Of a DNA stretch of 64,000 nt, positions 52,183-60,839 are shown piece by piece (position 1 is the stretch's first letter; every line of letters begins with the position of its first letter). The stretch comes from Paracoccus xiamenensis. Lineage in GTDB: Bacteria; Pseudomonadota; Alphaproteobacteria; Rhodobacterales; Rhodobacteraceae. Where the stretch lies: contig NZ_JAAOHY010000009.1 of NCBI RefSeq assembly GCF_011308835.1, positions 62,001-126,000 of the forward strand, read 5' to 3'. Under the pieces are notes generated by a model. The model searched no databases. It was not told the origin of the DNA and saw only the letters and a list, made by a program, of their open reading frames with translations. The position numbers and the translations under genes were made by a program.

Positions 52183-53048
52183 CTGCGCTTCAACGCCGGG
52201 ATGGCGTGGCTGGCGACGCTGGCGATGTCCCAGCCCTCGCCACGATGAACCGCGCGGAGCGGGCGCGGCTGCGAGATCAGGAAAATCTCGTTATTGCGCA
52301 CGGCGAAAATCTGGCCGGTGGTGTCCGCGCCCGCGTCGGATGCCAGATAAAGCGCCAGCGGGGCGATTTTTTCGGGCGACATTTCTTTCATGCGGTTTAC
52401 GCGTTCTTCCTGTTCAGGGCTGTCGACCTTGATCGAGGATGTCATCCTGCTCCATGCGAAAGGTGCGATGCAGTTCGAGCGGATATTCCAGCGAGCGAGA
52501 TCCAGCGCGATGGATTTCGACAATGCCGCCACGCCCAGCTTGGCCGCCGAATAATTCGCCTGCGCCAGATTGCCGATCAGACCCGAGGTCGAGGTCATGT
52601 GGATCAAGCTGCCGCTGCCTTGTTCGCGCATTACATCGGCGGCGGCGCGGCTGACATTGAAGCTGCCGTAAAGATGCACCTTCACGACGGCGTCGAAGTC
52701 TTCGAAGCTCATCTTGTGGAAGAAGGTATCGCGCAGGATACCGGCATTGTTGACCACCGCGTCCAGTCGTCCGAAGGCGTCGGTGGCCGCCTTGACCATG
52801 GCGCGCGCGCCGTCCGGGTCGGACACGTCATCGCCATTGGCGACGGCACGGCCGCCGGCCTTCTCGATTTCGGCGACAACGGCGCTGGCGGCGGCACTGG
52901 ATTCGCGGCGCCCATCCAGGGTTGCGCCCAGGTCGTTGATGACCACGCTGGCACCGGCGCGGGCGGCTTCCATGGCGATGGCGCGACCGATGCCGCCGCC
53001 AGCGCCGGTAACCAGGATGACTTTCCCTTCAAGCGGTTTCTGCGACAT
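52131..53048 (-). CDS. SDR-family 3-hydroxyacyl-CoA dehydrogenase, MFE-2-like
   Basis: A 305-residue short-chain dehydrogenase. The cofactor loop is VTGAGGGIGRA at about 13-23, NNAG is near 102, and the catalytic Ser-Tyr-Lys is in STSGLIGNLAQANYSAAKLG. It resembles the dehydrogenase domain of peroxisomal multifunctional enzyme 2 (AGILRDTFFHKMSFEDFDAVVKVHLYGSF), which oxidises (R)-3-hydroxyacyl-CoA. A matching hydratase-2 gene lies at 57667. GAAGGAGGAGA precedes the ATG. The C-terminus extends about 50 residues beyond simple SDRs, as in that family. It follows the IclR gene by 24 bp on the same strand. Confidence 0.87.
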   Translation of the reverse strand: MSQKPLEGKVILVTGAGGGIGRAIAMEAARAGASVVINDLGATLDGRRESSAAASAVVAEIEKAGGRAVANGDDVSDPDGARAMVKAATDAFGRLDAVVNNAGILRDTFFHKMSFEDFDAVVKVHLYGSFNVSRAAADVMREQGSGSLIHMTSTSGLIGNLAQANYSAAKLGVAALSKSIALDLARWNIRSNCIAPFAWSRMTSSIKVDSPEQEERVNRMKEMSPEKIAPLALYLASDAGADTTGQIFAVRNNEIFLISQPRPLRAVHRGEGWDIASVASHAIPALKRSYVPLEVSADVFSWDPV

Positions 53049-53072
53049 GTCTCCTCCTTCATGTCCTTGGGG

Positions 53073-53849
53073 TTATGGGGGGCTCGGGCGGCAGAACAGG
53101 CCGCGCTCGATCTGTTTGGCCGCTTCGGCCAGGGCTTCGGCCACGCGCAGCAGGCTGTCATCGCCGTGCTGGCCCGAAATGGTGATGCTGCTGAGACCCA
53201 GCCGCGGCGTGTTCTCGGCGTCGCAGGCCATGGCGGCGACAATGTCGAGGCCGCGGAACAGGTTGCCGCGATCGCGGGCATGGCCGGTTTCGCGCGCCGC
53301 CTGCACGTCCTGCCAGTAGGAATCGAAGCCGGGGGCGGACTGCCAGCGCACATTGTCATAACCCTTGCGCACCTGCGCCTCGTCCAGCCCGCACCGGGCA
53401 GCATAGCAACGGCCGACGGCGCCGGCGAAGACCGGCAGGCGGCTGTTTGGCGCAATCACCGCCTGCACGATCCGCGGGGCGGCGAAATGGTCGATCAGCA
53501 CGATCCGCCGGCCCGCCGTCACTTGCCACAGCGCGATCATCACCTGATGGTCCTGGGCGATGGCATTGGCCAGCGGCCGGATCGTGTCGGCCGGGTTCGC
53601 CCCCAGCAGTGGGGCTGCGAATTCCATCACCCCCATGCCGATCCGGTAGGTCTTGGATTCCGGGTCGAAGCTGAGCAGGCCCTCATGGGCGAGCGTGCGC
53701 AGGATGTTGAATGCGGAAGACACATTCAGCCCAGCCTCGCGCGCGATCTGGGTCGCGCCCATCGCCGTCCCGCGCCCCGCCAGAAGCCGCAGGATCGCGG
53801 TCGCGTTCAGGACTGCGGGCACCGGTTTCGAGGTCTGTTCTTCGCCCAT
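53073..53849 (-). CDS. IclR-family regulator
   Basis: A 258-residue regulator: IclR HTH at about 10-70 (AILRLLAGRGTAMGATQIAREAGLNVSSAFNILRTL) and an effector-binding GAF-like domain at about 80-250. Divergent from the acyl-CoA dehydrogenase gene, so it probably controls the whole acyl-CoA cluster as well as the SDR gene downstream of itself. The frame is open up to 54107 across the divergent promoter, but the ATG at 53849 places the HTH normally and has AAGGAAAA upstream. Confidence 0.9.
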   Translation of the reverse strand: MGEEQTSKPVPAVLNATAILRLLAGRGTAMGATQIAREAGLNVSSAFNILRTLAHEGLLSFDPESKTYRIGMGVMEFAAPLLGANPADTIRPLANAIAQDHQVMIALWQVTAGRRIVLIDHFAAPRIVQAVIAPNSRLPVFAGAVGRCYAARCGLDEAQVRKGYDNVRWQSAPGFDSYWQDVQAARETGHARDRGNLFRGLDIVAAMACDAENTPRLGLSSITISGQHGDDSLLRVAEALAEAAKQIERGLFCRPSPP

Positions 53850-53862
53850 CAAGATTTTCCTT

Positions 53863-53890
53863 GCAGAATGATATTCATCATACAGAATGA
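53863..53890. promoter_or_regulatory. Operator-like repeats in the IclR divergent promoter
   Basis: GCAGAATGA (53863-53871) and ACAGAATGA (53882-53890) are direct repeats 19 bp apart, about two helical turns, and GAAT-GAT-ATTC at 53865-53875 is a small dyad. They lie in the 70-bp gap between the divergent IclR and acyl-CoA dehydrogenase genes. Confidence 0.45.
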
Positions 53891-53919
53891 AACACAGTAA
53901 GCAAGCGAGGAGAGATGAC

Positions 53920-55086
53920 ATGAGTTCCGGGGTGGATGCCGATGTTTTCGAACAGCTTTTGCAGGTCGTTGACCGATTCGCGCGAGAGCGTTTGATTCCC
54001 GCCGAAAAACGGGTCGAGGAAGAAAACGACATCCCCGAGGAGATCGTCGCCGAGATGCGCGAGATGGGATTGTTCGGCCTGTCGACGCCTGAAGAATATG
54101 GCGGCATCGGTCTGAACGTCCCGCAAGAGGCGCGCCTGATCGAGGCGCTTTGCTATGCCTCGCTGACCTTCCGTTCGCTGATCGGGACCAATGTCGGCAT
54201 CGGTGCGCAGGGCATCGTCATGGACGGCACGCCCGAACAGAAGGACGAATGGTTGCCCGGCATCGCAAGTGGCGAGGTCATCGCGTCCTTCGCACTGACC
54301 GAACCCGATAACGGCTCGGACGCGGGCGGGATTCGTACCATGGCGCGCCGCGACGGAACCGATTTCGTCATCAACGGCACCAAGCGTTTCATCACCAATG
54401 CGGTCCGCGCGGGGGTCTTTACCGTCTTTGCGCGCACCGATCCCTCCAGGCCCGGCGCGGACGGCGTATCGGCCTTTATCGTTCCGGCGAACACACCGGG
54501 CATCACCGTTGCGACGCCCGACCGCAAGATGGGGCAGCGCGGCACCAAGACCTCTGACGTGATCTTTGAAGACGTGCGCATCCCCGAAACCGCGATCATC
54601 GGCGGGCCGGACAACCTCAACAAGGGGTTCCGCACGGCGATGAAGGTGTTGGACCGGGGCCGCATTCATGTCAGCGCCATGGCCGTGGGGCAGGGCCAGC
54701 GGATGCTGGACATCGCCACAGATTACGCATTGGAGCGCAAGCAATTCGGCAAGCCGATCGGTGAACACCAGCTTGTCCAGGGCCTGCTGGCCGATTGCCA
54801 GGCCGACCTGCACGCCGCGCGGGCGCTGGTGCATGCCACTGCCGAAACCTTCGACCGCGAGGGCAAGGCGATCCTTGAAGCATCCTGTGCCAAGTATTTC
54901 TGCACCGAGGCCGCCGGCCGCATCGCCGATCGCGCGCTGCAAATCCATGGCGGCGCGGGCTATATGTCTGAATACGACATCGAACGGCTGTATCGCGATA
55001 TTCGCCTTCTGCGGATCTATGAAGGCACCAGTCAGATCCAGCAGTTGGTGATCGCACGCCGTACGCTGGCCGCGCGCGCCGCCTGA
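53920..55086 (+). CDS. Acyl-CoA dehydrogenase
   Basis: A 388-residue FAD-dependent acyl-CoA dehydrogenase. FALTEPDNGSDAGGIRTMA and RFITNAVRAGVFTVFAR are the flavin-binding blocks, and the catalytic base is the Glu of YEGTSQIQQLVIARR near residue 375. It introduces the 2,3-double bond in an acyl-CoA for beta-oxidation. The ATG at 53920 has AGGAGAG upstream and is preferred over one at 53887, which lies in the operator. First gene of a tightly packed operon with thioesterase, acyl-CoA synthetase, hydratase, enoyl-CoA hydratase and membrane protein genes. Confidence 0.93.
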   Translation: MSSGVDADVFEQLLQVVDRFARERLIPAEKRVEEENDIPEEIVAEMREMGLFGLSTPEEYGGIGLNVPQEARLIEALCYASLTFRSLIGTNVGIGAQGIVMDGTPEQKDEWLPGIASGEVIASFALTEPDNGSDAGGIRTMARRDGTDFVINGTKRFITNAVRAGVFTVFARTDPSRPGADGVSAFIVPANTPGITVATPDRKMGQRGTKTSDVIFEDVRIPETAIIGGPDNLNKGFRTAMKVLDRGRIHVSAMAVGQGQRMLDIATDYALERKQFGKPIGEHQLVQGLLADCQADLHAARALVHATAETFDREGKAILEASCAKYFCTEAAGRIADRALQIHGGAGYMSEYDIERLYRDIRLLRIYEGTSQIQQLVIARRTLAARAA

Positions 55087-55087
55087 C

Positions 55088-55498
55088 ATGGGGACGCGCC
55101 GACTTGACCAGATGCCCCCGCAGTCCAACTTTGCAGGGCTTCTGGGGATCGAGATCGTCAAGGTCACGCCGGCAGAGGTGATCTGCCGCATGCGCGTGAC
55201 CGAGGCGATGGCCAATCGCAACGGGGTTCTGCACGGCGGTGCGATGATGACCTTGGCCGACAACGCCGCCGGCAGCGCCGCCTTCATCAACAGCGATGCC
55301 GACCAGACCAATACCACCGTCGAGGCAAAGACCAACTTCATGCGTGCGGTGAAAGTTGGCGACGTGCTGACTGCGCGCTGTGTGCCGCTGCAGGCCGGTC
55401 GCCGCATTCAGGTGTTGCAGGTCACCGTGACACGCAGCGACGGCAAGGTCGCGGCGGTGACGACGCAGACCCATTTGTTGCTGGAATGGGACGGCTAG
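55088..55498 (+). CDS. PaaI-family hotdog thioesterase
   Basis: A 136-residue hotdog-fold acyl-CoA thioesterase. NGVLHGGAMMTLADNAAGSAA carries the HGG motif and the catalytic Asp of the PaaI/YigI family, and FMRAVKVGDVLTARC follows. It starts 1 bp after the dehydrogenase stop. It probably releases CoA from stalled intermediates of the pathway encoded around it. Confidence 0.88.
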   Translation: MGTRRLDQMPPQSNFAGLLGIEIVKVTPAEVICRMRVTEAMANRNGVLHGGAMMTLADNAAGSAAFINSDADQTNTTVEAKTNFMRAVKVGDVLTARCVPLQAGRRIQVLQVTVTRSDGKVAAVTTQTHLLLEWDG

Positions 55499-55524
55499 GG
55501 CGCCAGCGATTTTCGGAGGAAGCA

Positions 55525-55569
55525 ATGACAGCGAAACAAGCCATCCGCAGCCCAGAGGCAATGCGATGA
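55525..55569 (+). CDS. Possible 14-residue coupled leader ORF
   Basis: GGAGGA at 55516-55521 stands before an ATG at 55525 that encodes MTAKQAIRSPEAMR and stops at TGA overlapping the synthetase ATG (ATGA at 55566-55569). A strong ribosome site with a stop overlapping the next start suggests translational coupling. The synthetase itself also has GAGG at 55555-55558. Confidence 0.35.
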   Translation: MTAKQAIRSPEAMR

Positions 55570-57677
55570 CCAGCCAACCGCATTTTGATGCGTTGATCGC
55601 CCCCCGTTCGGTCGCCGTGATCGGCGCCTCGGACGATCCAACGCGCATCGGTGGCCGGCCCATCGCGGCCATGCTGCGCGCTGGCTTCAAGGGTCGGATC
55701 ATGCCGGTGAATCCGCGGCGGACCGAGGTTCAGGGCTTGCCCTGCTTCGCCAGCGTCGATGACCTGCCAGAGGCCCCCGACGCCGCCCTGATCGCCGTTC
55801 CGGCATCACTGATCCCCGAAACCATTACCGCGCTTGGCCGCAAGGGATGCAAGGCGGTGACGCTGTTTTCCGCCGGCTTTGCCGAGACGGGCGAGGAAGG
55901 CGAGGCGGCGCAGCGCGAGATGCTGGCACTGGCCCGCCAATACGGCATGCGCGTGCTGGGGCCGAACACGCTGGGCGTCTATAACGTCGATATCGGCTAT
56001 TACGGGACCTTCTCTTCTTCGCTGGATACCGGCCATCCGCGCGCCGGCAATATTGGCATCGCCAGCCAGTCAGGGGCCTTCGGCGCGCATCTGGGCGCGC
56101 TGGCGCGCGACCGCGGGCTGGGCTGTTCGGTCCTCATCACCACCGGCAACGAGGCCGACATCACCGTGGCCGAGGCGATCCGCTGGATGGCGGAAAGCGA
56201 CACCACGGACGTGATTTGCGCCTATATGGAGGCCGTGAATGACGCGCCCGCGCTGCTGGCGGCGCTGGATGCGGCGCGCGCGGCGGGCAAGCCGGTCTTC
56301 GCGCTGAAATCCGGGCGCTCGGCAGTGGGCGCGCGGGCGGCGGCGTCGCATACGGCCTCGTTGACGGGGGATGCGGTGGTGGCCGACGCGGTGCTGACCG
56401 ACCACGGCGCGATCATCCTGCGCGACCCCGAAACGATGATGGATTACGCCTATGCGGCCTCCAAACGGGTGTTCCCGTCCAGCCATTCGCTGGGGGTCAT
56501 CACCGTCAGCGGCGGCGCCGGCATCGTCATCAGCGACGAGGCCGAACGTATCGGCCTGCCGATGCCGCCCATGCCCGAAGATGCGCAGGCGCGGCTGAAA
56601 GGCGTGCTGTCCTATGCCTCGCCCGTCAACCCGCTGGACTGCACGGCGCAGGCGCTGAACGACCCTTCGCTTCTGGAAACCTTCACCCGCGCCGCGCTGG
56701 AAGAAGGCGGCTATGGCGCGGTTCTGTGCTTCCTGACCTATGTCGCCGGCAGCCCGGCCATGTCGGACCTGGTCCTGACCGCGATGAAGCCGCTGCGTGC
56801 GGCATATCCCGACCGCATCATTGCCTTCTGCGCCCTCGGCGATCCGGCGGTGCTGCGGCGCTATGATGACGAAGGCATCCTGATCTTCAGCGATCCTTGC
56901 CGGGCTGCGCGGGCGCTGGATGCGGTGATGCGCTTCGGCGCCGACCGCGAGCGTCTCCAGCCCGCACCGCCGCCCAGGGCCGCGTCGGTGGCCTTGCCAG
57001 AGGCCACCCCGGACGAGGCCGCCGCCAAGGCGCTGCTGGCCGATGCCGGCATTGCTGCGGCCCCCGAACAGGCCGTCACCGACCCCGCCGCCGCCATCGA
57101 CGCAGCCGAAAGCTTCGGCTTTCCGGTGGTGATGAAAATCCTCTCGCCCGATATCCTGCACAAGTCCGATATCGGCGCGGTCAAGCTGAACCTGACCACC
57201 CCCGAAGAGGTCCGCAGCGCCTATGCCGAGATCCTGCAAGCGGCCGCCACCCACGCGCCGAATGCCCGGATCAGCGGCGTTCTGGTTGCGAAACAGCTGA
57301 CCGGCGGCGTCGAATGCCTGATGGGCATCAACCGCGATCCGACCTTCGGGCCGGTCGCTGTCTTTGGCCTTGGCGGCATCTTCGTCGAGCTGCTGAACGA
57401 CGTGGCATTGCGGGCCTGCCCCTTCGATGTGGATACCGCGCGCGAGATGATCGGCTCGATCCGGGGGGCGGCGATCCTGCGCGGTGCGCGGGGCCAGCCG
57501 CCCGCCGATATCGACGCGCTGGCGCAGATGCTTTCGTCTCTGTCGATATTTGCGGCGGGGGCAGGGGAGCGGCTGGTCTCGGTCGATCTCAACCCGGTTC
57601 TGGCGCTGCCGGCGGGGCAGGGCGCCTATGCGCTGGATGCGGTCATCGAACTGGATGGGGGCGGCCGTGACCATTGA
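55566..57677 (+). CDS. Acyl-CoA synthetase, NDP-forming (acetate-CoA ligase family)
   Basis: A 703-residue fused ADP-forming acyl-CoA synthetase. The CoA-binding Rossmann domain is at about 8-135 (SVAVIGASDDPTRIGGRPI), the succinyl-CoA-ligase-like domain at 145-460 with SHTASLTGD holding the phosphorylated His, and an ATP-grasp domain at 475-703 (FPVVMKILSPDILHKSDIGAVKLNL). It activates an organic acid with ATP and CoA. Members act on acetate, propionate, pimelate and hydroxy-acids; the substrate here is not known. It lies inside the acyl-CoA operon and overlaps the start of the next gene by 11 bp. Confidence 0.9.
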   Translation: MTSQPHFDALIAPRSVAVIGASDDPTRIGGRPIAAMLRAGFKGRIMPVNPRRTEVQGLPCFASVDDLPEAPDAALIAVPASLIPETITALGRKGCKAVTLFSAGFAETGEEGEAAQREMLALARQYGMRVLGPNTLGVYNVDIGYYGTFSSSLDTGHPRAGNIGIASQSGAFGAHLGALARDRGLGCSVLITTGNEADITVAEAIRWMAESDTTDVICAYMEAVNDAPALLAALDAARAAGKPVFALKSGRSAVGARAAASHTASLTGDAVVADAVLTDHGAIILRDPETMMDYAYAASKRVFPSSHSLGVITVSGGAGIVISDEAERIGLPMPPMPEDAQARLKGVLSYASPVNPLDCTAQALNDPSLLETFTRAALEEGGYGAVLCFLTYVAGSPAMSDLVLTAMKPLRAAYPDRIIAFCALGDPAVLRRYDDEGILIFSDPCRAARALDAVMRFGADRERLQPAPPPRAASVALPEATPDEAAAKALLADAGIAAAPEQAVTDPAAAIDAAESFGFPVVMKILSPDILHKSDIGAVKLNLTTPEEVRSAYAEILQAAATHAPNARISGVLVAKQLTGGVECLMGINRDPTFGPVAVFGLGGIFVELLNDVALRACPFDVDTAREMIGSIRGAAILRGARGQPPADIDALAQMLSSLSIFAAGAGERLVSVDLNPVLALPAGQGAYALDAVIELDGGGRDH

Positions 57678-58530
57678 CCATGACAAGCTGCTGAATTTCG
57701 ACATCCCCGAGATCCAACAAAGCTATGGCCCGGCAGAGGTGGCGCTTTACGGCCTGTCCGTGGGAATGGGGCAGGATCCGACGGATCTGCGCCAGCTGGC
57801 CTATACCGGCGGACTGGCCGATGACCGGCGGGTAATGCCTGCCATCGTCAACGTGCTGGGCCATCCCGGCTTCTGGCTGAGCAATCCCGAAACCGGGGTC
57901 AATGCGCTGAAGGTGGTGCATGGCGAACAGGGCATTACCATCCACCGCGCGATACCCGAACAGGCCACCATCCGCGCCCGGACCCGCGTCACAGGGCTGG
58001 TCGACAAGGGCGAGGGGCGCGGCGCGTTGATGTATTACGAAAAGCAGATCCGCGACGCGACCGACGATTCGCTGATCGCGACCTGCACCGGCACCACCTT
58101 CCTGCGGGGTGATGGCGGCTATGGCGGGCCCGCCGGTCCGGTCAAACCAGCCCATCAACTGCCCGAAACCCCACCCGATCACGTCTTTGACACGCCGACC
58201 CGGCTCGAACAGGCGCTGTATTACCGCTGGAACGGCGATCCGAACCCGCTGCATCTGGATCCACGCGTGGCCGCGAAGGCCGGCTTCGACCGCCCGATCC
58301 TGCATGGCATGTGCAGCTTTGGCTGCGCGGCTCATGCCTTGCTGGCGGTGATGTGCGATTACGACGCCAGCCGGTTCGGCGCTATGGCCGGGCGCTTCAC
58401 CGCCCACGTTTTCCCCGGCGAGACGCTGCGGACCGAGATCTGGTCGGATGGCTCGTTTCGCACCCGCGCAGTCGAACGCGACAAGGTCGTCATCGGCAAC
58501 GGATTGTTCCGCGTCAAAGAGGCAGCATGA
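57667..58530 (+). CDS. 2-enoyl-CoA hydratase 2 (MaoC/MFE-2 double-hotdog)
   Basis: A 287-residue double-hotdog hydratase. The hydratase-2 signature YRWNGDPNPLHLDPRVAAKAGF is at 186 onward, with the catalytic pair Asp191 and His196, and FDRPILHGMCSFG follows. It adds water to trans-2-enoyl-CoA giving the (R)-3-hydroxy form, the substrate expected for the SDR at 52131. I choose the GTG at 57667 because GGATGGGGG lies 6 bp upstream; an ATG at 57655 without ribosome site is the alternative. It overlaps the synthetase end by 11 bp and the next start by 4 bp. Confidence 0.88.
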   Translation: MTIDHDKLLNFDIPEIQQSYGPAEVALYGLSVGMGQDPTDLRQLAYTGGLADDRRVMPAIVNVLGHPGFWLSNPETGVNALKVVHGEQGITIHRAIPEQATIRARTRVTGLVDKGEGRGALMYYEKQIRDATDDSLIATCTGTTFLRGDGGYGGPAGPVKPAHQLPETPPDHVFDTPTRLEQALYYRWNGDPNPLHLDPRVAAKAGFDRPILHGMCSFGCAAHALLAVMCDYDASRFGAMAGRFTAHVFPGETLRTEIWSDGSFRTRAVERDKVVIGNGLFRVKEAA

Positions 58531-59288
58531 GCATCGAGATCACCAGACAGCCGGACGGGCTGCTTCTTATCACGCTGAACGATCCCGAACGGCGCAACCC
58601 GATCGGCCATCCGTTGCGTCAACGCCTGTCCGCCGCCCTGTCCGAGGCCGAGGGCGACGACACCGTCAGGGCAGTCGTGCTGACCGGAGCGGGCGGCAAC
58701 TTTTCGGCCGGGGGCGATATTCGCGATCAGCGCGAACGCAGCATCTCCGCACATCGTGAACGGTTCGCCGTCATCAAGGACATGGTCAGCCGTATGGCGC
58801 GCTTTTCCAAGCCGCTGGTGGCGGCGGTGGATGGCTGGGCGGCGGGCGGCGGCTTTGCGCTGGCGCTTGCTTGCCCAACTGTCGTGGCGTCCGACCGGGC
58901 GCGCTTCGTCGCCAGCTTTTCCCGGATCGGCTTGATCCCCGATATGGGCCTGCTGGCAACGCTGCCGGCGCGGATTGGTCCTGCACGTGCGCGCCGTCTG
59001 TTCCTTGATAACCGCGCCGTCGACGCGACCGAGGCGCTGGCGATGGGAATTGCCGACCACCTGACCACGGCGGACGAACTGCTGGCGGTTGCCAGTGCCC
59101 ATGCGCTGGAAGAAGCCGCGACAGCGCCGCTGGCGCGCCAGTTCGTCAATGACTGGTTCGCCCGCGATCTGGGCGCGGCGCTGGATTATGAACAGCAATT
59201 GCAATCGCTGCTGTTGAACAGCAGTGACGCCGCCGAAGGCCGCGCCGCCTTCCGCGAGAAGCGCAGCCCCCAGTTTCGGGGATGCTGA
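58527..59288 (+). CDS. Enoyl-CoA hydratase/isomerase (crotonase family)
   Basis: A 253-residue crotonase-fold protein. ITLNDPERRNPIGHPLRQRL starts it; AGGNFSAGGDIRDQ forms part of the oxyanion hole, and AVDGWAAGGGFALALACPTVVAS is the second oxyanion loop. The usual catalytic Glu in the GLIPDMG region is replaced by Asp (GLIPDMGLL), seen in isomerase and hydratase relatives alike. The ATG overlaps the hydratase-2 stop as ATGA. Its presence beside hydratase 2 suggests a second, stereochemically different hydration or a ring/isomer step. Confidence 0.88.
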   Translation: MSIEITRQPDGLLLITLNDPERRNPIGHPLRQRLSAALSEAEGDDTVRAVVLTGAGGNFSAGGDIRDQRERSISAHRERFAVIKDMVSRMARFSKPLVAAVDGWAAGGGFALALACPTVVASDRARFVASFSRIGLIPDMGLLATLPARIGPARARRLFLDNRAVDATEALAMGIADHLTTADELLAVASAHALEEAATAPLARQFVNDWFARDLGAALDYEQQLQSLLLNSSDAAEGRAAFREKRSPQFRGC

Positions 59289-60721
59289 CCGCCCGCCGCA
59301 ATGCCATGGGTGCCGATCCCGCCGCCAGCCTGAGGCGCGCGCTTCTGGCTTTCGCCATGGTCTCGGCGGCGGTGCTGGTCTTCGTGGAATCGGACGGGCT
59401 GGTGCTGGCGGCCTCGGCCGCGCTGTGCCTGTTTCTGCTGCTGGGCAGGCGGCAGTTCAGCGTCGGCACCTGGGTGCCGGTGATGCTGTCACTGGCTGCG
59501 CTGGTATTGGCGCTGCGCCGGGGTGTCCCGCCCGAGGTGCTGATGCGCGCCGCTGACCGGATGCTGTTTCTGGCCGCGCTGATTGCCATGCTGGGCACCC
59601 TGCGCGCCGCCGCCGCCATCGCGCCAGAGGTCGCCCGCGCGGGCGTCTTCCTGACGGGCCAGCCGCCCTCGCGCCGCTATCTGGCGCTGTGTTTCGGCGG
59701 CCACCTGTTCGGCGTGCTGATCAATTTCGGCGGCCTCGCCTTGCTGCTGGACCTGTCGCGGCGTTCGATGGTCGCGACCGGCGCGGACCAACTGCCCGAG
59801 GACGCGCGAGAGGCGCGGCTGCGCCGGATGACGCTGGCCATCATACGCGGCTTTGGCCTGATTTCCTTATGGTCGCCCTTTGGGTTTGCCACCAATGCGA
59901 TTCTGATCGCGCTGCCGGGGATCAGCTATGTGCAGTTCGGGCCGCTCGGCTTTGCCGTCTCTTTCGTTTTCGTCGCCATCGGCTGGGCCTTTGACCGCCG
60001 CGATGGCCGGCCATTCCGTGGCCGCGGCCTGGCGCCACCGAAGCCGCCAGACGGATCCTGGACCGGAGCGGCGCTGCTGCTGGGGCATGTGCTGGCGCTG
60101 GGTGCGGCGGTCTTCCTGCTGCACGGGCTGACCGCGCTAAGCTTTCAGCAGGCGCTGATTCTTGCTGTGCCGGGCTATGCCGCGCTGTGGGCGGCGGCGT
60201 CGGGCTTGCGCAGCCCGGGCGGAGCTGCCGAGGGGTTGCGACAGGCCGGCGCGGGCGTCTGGGGCCGATTGTCCGACATGGCGCCCGAGGTTGGCGTCTT
60301 CGCTGCCGCCGGCTTCCTGCCCGTGCTGCTGCTGGCGCTGATCCCAATGGACAGCCTGCGCGAGGGGATCGGCGCGCTTGGGCTTGGTCCTGTGACGATG
60401 GCGCTGGGGCTGACGCTGTCGATCTTCGCGCTGGCTTTTCTTGGCGTGAACCCGATCGTATCGGCCTCGGTCCTGGGATCGGTGGCGGTGCAATTGGCGG
60501 TGCCGAACCTGTCGGACACGGCCATTGCCCTCGGCATTACCGGCGGCTGGACTGCGGTGATTGGGCTGTCCCCTTTCATCACCACCATCATCATTACCGC
60601 GACCATCGTCGAGCGGCCGGTCTGGCGCGTCGGACCGGTGTGGAACGGGGCGTACAGTCTGACCATCCTGACGGTCTGGCTGCTGCTTCTGGGGGGGCTA
60701 ATGATCTCTGGCGTGGTCTGA
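59282..60721 (+). CDS. Polytopic membrane protein of unknown function, duplicated Ser-Pro-Phe motif
   Basis: A 479-residue protein with about 12 hydrophobic helices and no signal peptide. I do not recognise the family. Two halves share a motif: GLISLWSPFGFATNAILIALPG around Ser198-Pro199-Phe200 and AVIGLSPFITTIIITATI around Ser430-Pro431-Phe432, each next to a helix break. Such paired motifs are found at the hairpins of secondary ion/organic-anion transporters, so a carrier for the acid degraded by this operon is a reasonable inference. The start overlaps the crotonase end by 7 bp; ATG at 59306 is an alternative. Confidence 0.7.
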   Translation: MLTARRNAMGADPAASLRRALLAFAMVSAAVLVFVESDGLVLAASAALCLFLLLGRRQFSVGTWVPVMLSLAALVLALRRGVPPEVLMRAADRMLFLAALIAMLGTLRAAAAIAPEVARAGVFLTGQPPSRRYLALCFGGHLFGVLINFGGLALLLDLSRRSMVATGADQLPEDAREARLRRMTLAIIRGFGLISLWSPFGFATNAILIALPGISYVQFGPLGFAVSFVFVAIGWAFDRRDGRPFRGRGLAPPKPPDGSWTGAALLLGHVLALGAAVFLLHGLTALSFQQALILAVPGYAALWAAASGLRSPGGAAEGLRQAGAGVWGRLSDMAPEVGVFAAAGFLPVLLLALIPMDSLREGIGALGLGPVTMALGLTLSIFALAFLGVNPIVSASVLGSVAVQLAVPNLSDTAIALGITGGWTAVIGLSPFITTIIITATIVERPVWRVGPVWNGAYSLTILTVWLLLLGGLMISGVV

Positions 60722-60817
60722 GGGGGGGGCGAAATTGCTGGTCTGGGCAAATTGCGTCACACCCAGCCGCCTGACGAGCTGCAAGAAATGCCTACATAGT
60801 ATCGTTGGTTAGTTAAA

Positions 60818-60834
60818 TATGCCGCTATGGCATA
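60818..60834 (-). terminator. Terminator after the LysR gene
   Basis: TATGCC and GGCATA form a 6-bp stem followed on the minus strand by TTTAACTAACC, a few bases after the LysR stop. A second small stem, CTACCT-ACA-AGGTAG at 60836-60850, overlaps the stop itself. Confidence 0.5.
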
Positions 60835-60839
60835 GCTAC

